64,000 nt of DNA from Aureococcus anophagefferens (taxonomy: Eukaryota > Sar > Pelagophyceae > Pelagomonadales > Pelagomonadaceae), in assembly GCF_000186865.1 (NCBI RefSeq), contig NW_008705561.1, positions 645,168-709,167 of the forward strand. The letters are read 5' to 3'. Both the position numbers and the translations under genes were made by a program. The notes under the pieces are model-generated. The model saw only the letters and a list, made by a program, of their open reading frames with translations. It did no database searches and was not told the origin of the DNA. Shown here piece by piece: positions 17,260 through 26,826 of this stretch (within the stretch, counting starts at the first letter, position 1; every line of letters starts with the position of its first letter).

Positions 17260-19101
17260 TTAGAACGCGCTCCCCGGGAACAGCCGCGGCACGAGGCGCG
17301 GCCGGTCTTCCATGCGCGCCTTGGTGACGATGTTGAGGTAGAAGAAGAGCTGCGTCTTCGGGTCGTAGCGCTTCCGGATGACGCGCGCGAACTTCTCGCG
17401 GACCGCGTTGCGGCCGAAGACGCCGCGCGCGAGGCGCTGGATCTTCGTCGCGGTCCGGTTGTGCATCTGCTCCCGGTGCGAGTCCTCGAAGAGGTCCCGG
17501 GGCAGCACGCCCTGGGCGGCGAGGCGCACGTGCGACTCGTAGGACGTCTTCTGGAGGTACCAGTTCGCGTCCATCCACGAGGGCGGGTCCGCGCAGAACG
17601 TCGTGACGAGCTCCTCGACCTGCCAGGCGACGACGCCGTCGACGAGGGCCAGCACGCCCCGCGCGGCGAAGTTGTCGACGCGCGCGCCCGTGTTCTGCGA
17701 GTACTCGTGCGAGCAGATGCCGACGTCCTCGGCGACGAGCTCGTCCGCGAACATCGCGATGACCCGGTCGACGGCGTCGTCCGCGTGCTCCTCGCCGACG
17801 AGCTTGCGCCAGGCCTGGATGATGCGCCGCACGCCGCCGTACTTGACGCGGTTGATGAGCTTCCGCGTCTTGACGGTCCGCAGGATGCACTTCCGCCAGT
17901 GGCTCAGCGCGATCTTCATGGGCCGCATCTTGCCGCAGGCCAAACGGAGATGCAGGATGGGCACCCAGCGCTTGCGCACGAAGTAGGCGCGGTACCGCGT
18001 CTGGAACAGCGTCGCGCCGCGGTCCCGCCGGAGCCGGTACGTCGGCGCGTAGAACCACCACATGCGCTGCCACGCGCGCGCGCCCCGGTCCACCAAAGCC
18101 TGGAACGTCAAACCGGCGCGGGCGCCGAGCGCGCCGAACTCGTCCTCGCCGAAGGGCACGCCGTACTGGGCCACGAGGGCCACGTAGCGCTCGTAGTCGA
18201 GCCGCGCGTCGCGCGCGGCGCGCGCGCGCCACGCGCAGCGGCAGTAGCCGTCCTCGAAGGCCATGAGCTCCGTCTCGGCCATGCGCGCGTGCCAGCGCTG
18301 CCGCTCGCGGTAGGCGCGCCAGGAGCCCGTGACGACCGCGAGGCGCGCGGTGTGGAGATCCGTCTCCGGCCGCAGCCGCCCGCTCAGGCCCTCGGGCCGG
18401 TCGAGGGAGGCGAGCTTCCGCGACACGCCGCTCCGGCTCACGCCCCGGCGCCAGGGCCGCACGGCGCGCTCCTTCATGGCGTCGGACTCCCGCGCGAGCT
18501 CCATCGCGCGCACCGTGGCCGCGCACCTCCGGATCTCCTCGTCGCACGCGGCGACGAGCACGAAGGTCGCGACGGCGCTGGGCTCGTTCAACGGGTAGCG
18601 CTCCGCGCCGATCATGCGCGCCCGCGCGATGACGTCCTCGCAGTCGTCGACGAAGCGCCGCCGCTCCGCGCGCAAATTCCCCTCGAGGCTCGCGAGCTCG
18701 CGGAGCTCGTTCTTCGGCACGACGACGAACTCGCGGTCGAGCTGCTTCAGCCCGCTCACGGGCGTCATGGCGAAGGCCCGCGCCGCGCGCCGCGCCGCCT
18801 CCTTCTCCTGGCCCAGCGTCGTGAAGAGGCCGCCGCTCTCGAAGCGCCGGAAGTCGCGGATGAGCGCGCTGTGGGCGTCGAGGCCCGCCGTCGAGCTCAT
18901 GCGCGTCTCCACGGTGCCGCCGCCGTCGTCCCAGTCGAGCCACGTCGCCCGGGCCTCCTCCCGGGGGCCGCACCAGACGTCGGTCAGGTTCACGTCCCGC
19001 TGGAGCGGGAACATCTTCAGCGGATGCGGCGCCGCGAAGCGCACCTCCTTGGACGGCGAGGCCTTGGCCTTCTTCGCCCGCCGCTTCATCGTCGAGGCCA
19101 T
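17260..19101 (-). CDS. IQ-motif protein of unknown function
   Basis: This encodes 613 residues beginning MASTMKRRAKKAKASPSKEV. I chose this ATG because the frame upstream lacks a conserved look, and a run of Lys/Arg follows directly. The middle is helical and rich in Arg, Trp and Tyr. IQ-like segments appear near 430-470 (LFQTRYRAYFVRKRWVPILH, then ALSHWRKCILRTVKTRKLIN) and near the C-terminus (ATKIQRLARGVFGRNAVREK, about 550-570). IQ motifs bind calmodulin or light chains. Between the last two is a segment with CSHEYSQNTGARVDNFA and WQVEELVTTF that I do not recognise. No catalytic motif is visible. A calmodulin-binding cytoskeletal protein is the most likely class. Confidence 0.75.
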   Translation of the reverse strand: MASTMKRRAKKAKASPSKEVRFAAPHPLKMFPLQRDVNLTDVWCGPREEARATWLDWDDGGGTVETRMSSTAGLDAHSALIRDFRRFESGGLFTTLGQEKEAARRAARAFAMTPVSGLKQLDREFVVVPKNELRELASLEGNLRAERRRFVDDCEDVIARARMIGAERYPLNEPSAVATFVLVAACDEEIRRCAATVRAMELARESDAMKERAVRPWRRGVSRSGVSRKLASLDRPEGLSGRLRPETDLHTARLAVVTGSWRAYRERQRWHARMAETELMAFEDGYCRCAWRARAARDARLDYERYVALVAQYGVPFGEDEFGALGARAGLTFQALVDRGARAWQRMWWFYAPTYRLRRDRGATLFQTRYRAYFVRKRWVPILHLRLACGKMRPMKIALSHWRKCILRTVKTRKLINRVKYGGVRRIIQAWRKLVGEEHADDAVDRVIAMFADELVAEDVGICSHEYSQNTGARVDNFAARGVLALVDGVVAWQVEELVTTFCADPPSWMDANWYLQKTSYESHVRLAAQGVLPRDLFEDSHREQMHNRTATKIQRLARGVFGRNAVREKFARVIRKRYDPKTQLFFYLNIVTKARMEDRPRLVPRLFPGSAF

Positions 19102-19349
19102 CGTAGGGGGATCGACGGGCACGGTCGCAGCGAGGGGAGTGTCACGGCCCCATGTTGCTGAGAGAGCCCGCGCTGAGTGAAACTCTTTTTCACAAAAGAT
19201 CAGGTTTCCTGCATCATCGGCCCAACGACGAGCAGCGCGCAGCATGTACGGGCTGCTTCGCGCGCCCGCGGCGCAGCCCATCCGTTTGCACGCGCGCGGC
19301 AGCCCTCGGTGAGCGCGCGCCGCGCCGCCGCGGTTTTAAAAAAAACGCC

Positions 19350-22300
19350 ATGTTCCAGAACCGGCGGTCCCTGTCGGCGGACCCCTTCGACCACGGGCGC
19401 CACACGCGGCGCCTCGAGACCGGCAGCGACGACAACTCGACGGTCGTGAGCGGCAAGTCGCGGCGCAGCAGCGACTCGAGCTTCGTCGAGCCGCCCCTGC
19501 CGCTGCCGAAGCTGCCGAAGATCAAGCCGCCCGTGCGCAAGCACGACGACCGCGCCGTGAAGATCGAGTTCGGCCAGCTGCTGGCGACGCACGGCACCTA
19601 CGTCCTCGCGCGGCGGGCCCTGCGCCGCGCGCGCGAGGAGCAGATCGTCAACCGCGCGAAGCGGCTCGAGAAGGAGCACCGGGCCCAGTTCGCGGCCGCG
19701 GAGCTCGCGACCGTCGTCCGCCTGTCGACGACGACGGGCACGCCGACGCTGACGAACCCCATCGAGCAGCAGATCGCGCGGCGGAAGCGCATGATGCCCA
19801 AGCCCGCGCCGCCGCCGCGGCCCGAGCCCGTGAACCCGCGCACAAAGTACCCGGGCAGCCTCGAGGGCGACGACGCGGACCGCGTCGCGCTGCGGCGCAT
19901 GGAGGTCGAGAAGAACCAGGTCGCGGCGTCGATCCAGCGCGACTTCCGGCGCCAGGCCGCCGTCGTCGAGGCCTTCAAGGCCGCCGACGACGGCGACGGG
20001 AAGCTGAGCCGCGCCGAGTTCCGCAACGTCCTGGACCTCATGGGCCTCGCGCAGGGCAGCAAAAGAGAGCGAAATTCCCAACTTCAAAGGCTCATATCTC
20101 GGCCGTTTCCCACTCGTTTCGGCTGATTTTTGGACGAGCGATCATCTCTCGGAACGGTCTCGCAGCGTGGATGCTTTTTTCCGGAACGCGCGCGCGCGGA
20201 ACACTCACGTTGAAGCGACGTTGAATCACTCTTGTGCTGCCCAGGCCTCGCGGGGCGGTCGGACCCCTACGCGGACGACCTCGGCATCCCGAGTTTGGAG
20301 CTCGCGGCGACGCGCGAAGCCGAGTGGTGGGCGGCGTCGGACTGCGACCGGAGCGGGTCCATCACGGTCACGGAGGCCCTGCTCGTGCTGCCGGACGCGG
20401 TCTGCGACGCGCTCGCGGAGGACGAGCGGACGCGGTCGGAGATCGTCGAGTACCGCGAGACCCTCGAGATGGAGGGCGAGGACTTCGACGCCGCCGAGCT
20501 CGAGCCGGAGCTCGACGAGTACGAGGCGTGCATCGAGGCGGCGCTGGCCTGGCCGACGCTCCAGTACAAGCCCTTTGCCGTCGAGCACAAGCAGCTCGCG
20601 CCGCCGCCGCCGATGTGGCGCCGCGGCGGCGCGACGGGCGAGCCCTGCGACGCGCCGCCCGTCGTCGACGACATGGCCCAGCGCGAGGGCTACCGATCCC
20701 TGGAGACGCACGGGTTGATCTGCGTGGAGCGCGGGCTCAGCGATCTGCCCGCGGCGCTCGGCACGACGCTCCACCTCCAGCTGGGCATCAACCTCATCCA
20801 GCTCCCGCGGAACAAGATCGAGACGCTCCACAGCTTCGGCCGCACGCCCCAGATCGGCTGCCGGTCCCTCGTCCAGCTCGTGGAGCTGCGGCTCCCGGGC
20901 AACGCGCTCCAGTTCCTCCCGGAGGACATCGGCCTGCTGCAGCAGCTCGTGATCCTGGACCTGTCGCGGAACTCGCTCCACGAGCTGCCGCCGAGTTTTT
21001 TACACCTCGAGGGGCTCGTGCACCTCGACCTGACGCACAACAACTACAAGGACCTGCCCGACGAGTTCGGCGCGCTCACGTCGCTGGAGACGCTGAGCCT
21101 CGCGGACAACATCTTGCAGACGCTGCCGTCGACGCTGCCGCGGCTCCACGACCTCGTGAAGCTCGACCTGAGCGGCAACGGCCTCACGCACCTGTGCATC
21201 TTCCCGAACCTGCCGGAGGTCGCGCGGAAGAAGACGTCCGGCGAGGAGGACTGGGACGCGCGCGTCGAGCCGCTGAGCCACAAGCCCTACTACTGCAACC
21301 TGCGCACGGGCAAGGTCCAGCGCACGATCCCCGTCGCGCTGCGCCTCGCCAAGGCGGAGAACGGCGGCCTCGATCTCGGCCGCAACTCGCGGCGGGGCAA
21401 GAGGGCGCGCGCGCCGAAGCCCGAACCCGCGCTCCGGCTGCACACGGCCGCCTACAACCACCGGAAGATGGAGCTCGCGGGCATGTGGGTCAACGAGTGG
21501 CGCGTCGCCTGGAGCGACGACGCCAACGCCATGGTCTACACGTCCAACGTCAACGGCGAGGACTCGCTCGACTTCCCCGCGTCGCTCGACACGCTGGGCC
21601 GGCTGCGGTCGCTGAAGGAGCTCAAGCTGGACCGGAACCAGATTCGGGTCTTGCCGCCGTCGCTGCGCGAGCTGTCGAATCTGGAGATGATGCGCGTGCG
21701 CGACAACTACCTGCGGTCCTTGCCGGATGATCTCGGGTCGCTGTCGCGGCTCACGCGGTTGGACTGCACGACGAACGAATTGAGCGAGCTGCCCGCGTCG
21801 ACCGCGAAGCTCGCGAATTTGGAATTCCTGAGCCTGCAGTCGAACCGCTTCGAGCGGCTGCCGCCCCTGGTCGGGCGGTTGCATGGGTTGCGGCGGCTCA
21901 TGCTCGGCAACAACTCGCTGACGACGCTGCCGTACGAGGTCGGCTTCCTGACGACGCTTTTGGAGCTCCAGGTCTTCAACAACCCGCTCATCGACCCGCC
22001 CTACGAGACCATCAGCGATTTGCCCATGATGATGTGGAGCTGCCGCCAGAAGTACTGGGCGTTGGTCAACGGCCCGCTGCCCGTCGTCGAGGCGCGGCGC
22101 ATCGGCGTCGCGGACGAGGTCTTGGAGCCCGAGCCCGCGTACCAGCGGCGCATCGCCGACGCCGTGAAAGACACGCAGGAGTCCAGGAAGCTCGAGCTCC
22201 AGCTCCAGGGCGTCCAGGAGATCCCCGGCGCCGTGCGCATCCGCGGCAAGAAGGGCGAGCCGGACGTCTGGATGCACCCCGCGCTCGAGTCGCTCGAGGT

Positions 22301-24620
22301 GCTCAAGCTCAACATGAACCACTTCAAGGAGAAGCCCCTGATCACGCCGTCCCTGGGCAACCTGCGGACGTTGTGGTTGCGGGCCTGCGAGATCAAGGAG
22401 CTCGACGACGACATCGACTACCTGCAGCGGCTCAAGGAGCTGGACCTCGAGGACAACCGGCTCACGGGGCTGCCGCGGACGTTCAACCGGCTGCGGCGGC
22501 TCGAGGTGCTGAACCTGGCGAAGAATCGTCTGTACGTGCTCCCGGAGAAGATCGGCACGCTGACGGCGCTGGAGAAGCTGGACCTGGCCATGAACCGACT
22601 CGAGTACCTGCCCGACTCCGTGACGGGGTTGCGGATGCTCAAGGACCTGAGCGTCGCGGTGAACAACCTCTACAAGCTGCCCGTGCTGTCCCCGGGGCTG
22701 AGCTCCCTAACGTCGCTGAACCTCGACGCCAACGAGCTGAACCTCCTGCCCGCGCGGCTCGGGGAGCTGCCGCTGCGGATCCTCCGCGCGTCGCACAACC
22801 GGCTCGAGCGCCTCGAGGCCGACACCTTCATCGGCAAGGCGTCGAAGACGCTCAAGGTGCTCGGCGTCGCGTCGAACAACCTCCTGGAGCTGCCGTCGTG
22901 CCTGCCGACGTGCGAGGCGCTGACGACGGTCCACGTCGAGTACAACCCCATGCGGAACCCGCCCGCGGAGCTCCTGAGCGAGGGCATGACCATCCTGCTC
23001 CAGTACTGCCGCCTGCGGGACGTGCGCATCGAGAAGTTCAAGACCTTGTTATCGGAGTTCCAGTTCGACTTCGACGCCGCGCACCTCGCGCCGGAGGCCT
23101 ACGGCGTCCTGACGGGGCGCACGGGCTTTTTGACGCCCGACGACCTGATGAACTTCGACGCCCAGACGGACAAGTACCTCAACGGGCCCTACTACGGGTG
23201 CCCGTCGACGGACCTGGAGATCTTGGAACGGGTGGACAACCTGCGGCACGAGCGCGAGCACACGTTCTACCACACGGTGCTCCAGGCGCTCATCGACTTG
23301 GTCGTCGAGGAGGTGAACTCGAACGGCGACTCGCGATTCCGGCGCTTCGCCTGCGGCGTCCTCATCGAGGAGGACCGGCCCTGGGGGCGCAAGGGCGAGG
23401 AGGTGGGGTGCCTCGCGCTCGCGCTCGACGCGCTCGTCAAGGACGCGCGGCCGACGAAGCACCGGAAGAAGCACCGGCCGCCCCTCTTCGACGTGTTGAA
23501 GGAGCGGCTGCCGCCGTCCCTCTTCGAGTACACGCTGGAGGTCCTCAAGGACGCGATCCAGAAGTACCAGGGCCCCTACGGCCACGTCGCGCAGCTGGAC
23601 AAGGTCCAGTTCGAGCGCTGCGAGTGCGTCGACGACAAGGGCCGCACGAAGGGCCACCGGCCCTGCGTGTTGCCCGCCGTCGTCATCGTGCGCGTCATCT
23701 ACAGCGCCGCCGAGGCCCAGCGGCGCGTCCAGGAGGACGACATGATCCGCGGCGCGTGGGCCAAGGTCTGGACGGACGTCGAATTAAAAACCAAGCAGCG
23801 CCACGGCAAGCTCATCCTGGGCAACGAGGTGCACCGGCGCAAGCGCGCCATGAACTCGAAGATCAAGAAGCACAAGGGCAACCTCGAGGAGGCGCGCAAC
23901 GAGGGGAAGCGGCTGCTGGAGAAGTACGAGATCGCGAAGCGGCGGAAGATCAACTTCGAGAACGGCGACGCGTTCAACTTCCACCGCCTGGACAGCGCCG
24001 AGGAGGCCGAGGACCTCGTGCTGGGCGCGGCGGAGGAGGTCGACGCCGCCAAGGCCTCGGCGAAGGAGTGCGAGCGGCTGCTCGCGACGGCGAAGGCGCA
24101 GTCGAAGATGCCGCCGAAGCTCCAGGTGCAGATCGCCGTGCAGGACCTCAAGCGCAAGTACTGCATCATGCGGTGGAACGAGATCATCGACGAGCAGCGC
24201 TGGCGGAGCGTCGACAACGACTGGCGGCGGCCCTGGGACGGCAAGGACGGCTGCAACTACCGCGACTTCATGACGCGCTACGCGGGGTCCATCCGCCTCG
24301 GCAAGGACGTCGACACGCTGCCGTCCTGGGTGCGCAAGCTCCAGCCCGACCCGTCCGTGCTGCCGTCCGAGGACCCCAACGACCGCCACAAGCAGAAGAC
24401 GCCCGCGCAGATCGCCTACGAGCTCTTCCCCTACAACTGGGAGCACACCGACGACATGTCCCTCTACGAGAACGCGGCCTACGACACCTTCGAGCAGGAC
24501 TTCGTCACCGAGGAGACGTCCGCGCAGACGCGACGGGTCGCCCGGAACATGCGCTCCCTCGAGAAGACGGGCAAGGTCGACGACGCGAGCTTCGACCCCA
24601 ATGAGGTACACGAAGTGTGA
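19350..24620 (+). CDS. Giant EF-hand / leucine-rich-repeat / WW protein (1,689 aa); split by an introner
   Basis: There are two exons, 19350-20043 and 20245-24620. The N-terminus is Ser/Arg-rich with an IQ-like helix (VAASIQRDFRRQ). Two EF-hands flank the intron (AFKAADDGDGKLSRAEFRNV at about 208-228, and WAASDCDRSGSITVTEALLV at about 260-280), so splicing is needed to pair them. About twenty leucine-rich repeats fill roughly 330-540 and 640-1080 (LVILDLSRNSLHELPPSFLH). A WW-like module sits between the two LRR blocks (DWDARVEPLSHKPYYCNLRT, about 566-597). The last 600 residues hold a charged coiled coil (MNSKIKKHKGNLEEARNEGK) and acidic segments. It is probably a cytosolic calcium-responsive scaffold. 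The start is the first ATG after an A-rich leader (TTTTAAAAAAAACGCC). Confidence 0.88.
20052..20244 (+). mobile_element. Introner element, family A copy 2 (193 bp, forms a GC-AG intron)
   Basis: The element begins CAGGGCAGCAAAAGAGAGCG and ends CTTGTGCTGCCCAG. The 8-bp target duplication is GCCTCGCG (20044-20051 and 20245-20252). The intron is 20044-20244, starts with GC rather than GT, and ends with the element's AG. Splicing restores FRNVLDLMGLAGRSDPYADD across the junction in frame. The core TTCGGCTGATTTTTGGACGA is in sense, as in copies 1 and 3. No internal reading frame is present. Confidence 0.93.
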
Positions 24621-24640
24621 TTTGTTTTAGGAGGGGAACA

Positions 24641-24651
24641 TTGCACTGCAA
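24641..24651. promoter_or_regulatory. Palindrome TTGCACTGCAA upstream of a glycosyltransferase-like gene
   Basis: This near-perfect palindrome lies 45 bp before the ATG at 24696. The same sequence occurs at 34948-34958, 80 bp before the PDK1-like gene, and both are followed by a GAG...AATTTC-like stretch. A variant TTGCATTGCAA is at 13769-13779. It could be a binding site for a dimeric factor. Confidence 0.4.
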
Positions 24652-24695
24652 CACGAGAAATTCGTCGAACTTGGATACTTCTTGGGGGCAGCTCG

Positions 24696-26399
24696 ATGAT
24701 GGAGGAAGCCACGCCCCTCGTCGCCCCGAGCGCCGCCGCCGTTCGGCGGCGGCGGCTCCGGCGCGTCGGCGGATTGGCGCTCGCGGCCTGCGCGGGCGGC
24801 CTGGCGCTGGCGCAACACAGCACATCCGCGCCGCCGGCGCCGGCCCTGGCGGTCGACGACGCGTCGGCGGCGTCGACCTGCGTGGTCCACGTCGCGACGG
24901 GCGACGAGTTCGTCGGCGTGTCCGCCGTGACCTGGCCGACGAAGACGGCCTACGCGTCGGCGCGCGGCTACCGGTCCGTGCCCTACGTCTTCGACTCGGC
25001 CGACGACCTGCCGCAGTGCTGCGACGGCGTCGACAGCTACGCGTGCTCCCTGGCGCACGTGCAGATGAAGTACTGCGCGCTCCTCGACGCCCTCGAGACC
25101 GGCGGCGCCGGGAGCAGCGACGCCGGCGCCGCGGCGGACGCGGCCGGCGGCGCGGCGTGCGACCGCGTCTTCCTGACGGACTCGGACGCGCTCATCGCGC
25201 CCGACGCGGTCGACGTGGGCGCGCTCCTCGACGTCGACGGCGCGGCCGCGGACCTCGTGTTGAGCGCCGGCGCCGACGACGCCACGTTCCCCGTCGACGG
25301 CACGGCGACGCTCTACGAGGACTTCAACTCCGGCGCGATGGTCTGGACGAAGGCGGCCGCGGGCCTCGCGAGGCAGGTCGTCGCCTTCGACAACTCGAAC
25401 TTCAAGGGGGCCGGGGCCTGCGCCTGCGACACGCGCAACAACGGCTGCGGCGACCAGTGGGCCTTCGCGGGCGTCGTCGACGCGCGCGGCTTCGGCGGCC
25501 TGCGCGCCGTCGCCTACGCGCACCCGGCGAAGCTCCAGCGCCTCTTCTACCACGTCGACGCGTCGGCGGACGCGTACCTGGACGAGTACGTCGCCGCGGG
25601 CTTCCCCCTGACCATGGTCAAGGCCACGGGCGAGAAGATGGTCGAGTGGCCGCCGGCGTCGACCGACGAATCCTTCGTCATGGCCTGCGCGGGCGCGGAT
25701 CCCCTGGGCTGCGTCGAGACGCTCCACGCGACCTTTTACGGCGACGCCGCGACGCCGCTGACCGAGCTCGCGGACGCCGGGACCGTGAAGGGGGCCTACG
25801 ACGCGAAGTTCGCGGCGGACGTCTTGGACGCCGCCTACGGGTCCGACATCGACTGCGCGGTCTTCGACGACGACGCCTGGTACCCGGGGGCGGCCTACGG
25901 GAGCTGCTTCACGCTCGACATCAACACGCAGTGCGCGGAGCACGTCTGGCCCGGCGCGCCGCGCTACCTCGAGGAGTACGCCGCGGCGTGCGCTACGGCG
26001 TGCCCGACGGAGGAGGCCTACGCGAGCGCGCCGGACGGCTTCGTGCCCTCGGCCTACAGCGACCTCTGCGCCTGGCAGGGCGTCGCGAACATGGAGGCGA
26101 CCTGCGACGGCACCTTCGCGCCGACGGCGCCGGCGGCCGGCGACTCGAAGGACCTCTTTCCCCGCGTCGTCGGCGCCGAGGCCGACTACATGGCGGAGAC
26201 CCGGGGCGGCTGCGGCGCCCACTCCTTCTGCCTCACGTGCTACGACGACGACGGCAGCCTCAACGCGAACTGCGACAGGGTCCTCCGGCACTACGCGCCC
26301 TACGTCGACCACGACCACCCCGACGACGTCCACGTGTCCACGACGAGCGTCGCCATGCTCTTCTGGGCCGACATCGACTACTGGTGCGCGCGGGCGTAA
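24696..26399 (+). CDS. Type II membrane protein, probable nucleotide-sugar glycosyltransferase
   Basis: This encodes 567 residues. A short basic cytosolic end (AAAVRRRRLRRV) precedes one hydrophobic signal anchor (GGLALAACAGGLALA, about 26-40), so the bulk should be luminal. Residues 60-330 look like a glycosyltransferase fold: CVVHVATGDEF, then YACSLAHVQMKYCALLDALE, then CDRVFLTDSDALIAPDAVDV with a DSD metal-binding motif. A conserved-looking NFKGAGACACDTRNNGCGDQ WAF block follows. The remainder is Cys-rich and has a second acidic region (DIDCAVFDDDAWYPGA). The layout resembles GT34-like and related Golgi transferases, but I cannot name the donor or acceptor. The palindrome upstream may be part of its promoter. 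Confidence 0.65.
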   Translation: MMEEATPLVAPSAAAVRRRRLRRVGGLALAACAGGLALAQHSTSAPPAPALAVDDASAASTCVVHVATGDEFVGVSAVTWPTKTAYASARGYRSVPYVFDSADDLPQCCDGVDSYACSLAHVQMKYCALLDALETGGAGSSDAGAAADAAGGAACDRVFLTDSDALIAPDAVDVGALLDVDGAAADLVLSAGADDATFPVDGTATLYEDFNSGAMVWTKAAAGLARQVVAFDNSNFKGAGACACDTRNNGCGDQWAFAGVVDARGFGGLRAVAYAHPAKLQRLFYHVDASADAYLDEYVAAGFPLTMVKATGEKMVEWPPASTDESFVMACAGADPLGCVETLHATFYGDAATPLTELADAGTVKGAYDAKFAADVLDAAYGSDIDCAVFDDDAWYPGAAYGSCFTLDINTQCAEHVWPGAPRYLEEYAAACATACPTEEAYASAPDGFVPSAYSDLCAWQGVANMEATCDGTFAPTAPAAGDSKDLFPRVVGAEADYMAETRGGCGAHSFCLTCYDDDGSLNANCDRVLRHYAPYVDHDHPDDVHVSTTSVAMLFWADIDYWCARA

Positions 26400-26826
26400 G
26401 CGCGAGCCAAGAGGCCGGCAGCGAACCACCCCACGACACCAAGCACCACTAACCAACTACCCCTGAGTCGCGACTTGCTCAAAATGAGTGGTCAAAACAG
26501 CTGCAACATGGGGTCAACGAAGCCTGTGAACCACCCGTTCTGGCCGATCGGCAGCTGGAGGGCTGCTCGGCCATGACCTCCACACGGTCGAAATTTATGA
26601 TCGAGCGTCAAAACCACCAGTTTGCTCGAGCTCGATATCAAAACTGGTCGATAGAGCCAAAACAAGCATAATTCCGGTGGATTCGAGTGGTCTCCAGCGG
26701 CCCCAGGGGTACCACCCCCACCACCACCACCACTACCTCACCCCATTTACAGACCACTCATCTCAGATCAGCATGACAGTGGTTAAGGTTGTCTGTGCAT
26801 ACCTCTTGGCGCGAGCCTTGAAACCG
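26400..26826. other. Convergent intergenic region with repeated TCAAAAC words
   Basis: These 427 bp lie between two convergent stop codons and are clearly less GC-rich than the genes. The word TCAAAAC occurs repeatedly (for example near 26493, 26608, 26637), often next to GTGG or CCAC, which suggests a decayed repeat. A CCACC simple repeat follows at about 26708-26738. No gene is evident. Confidence 0.45.
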
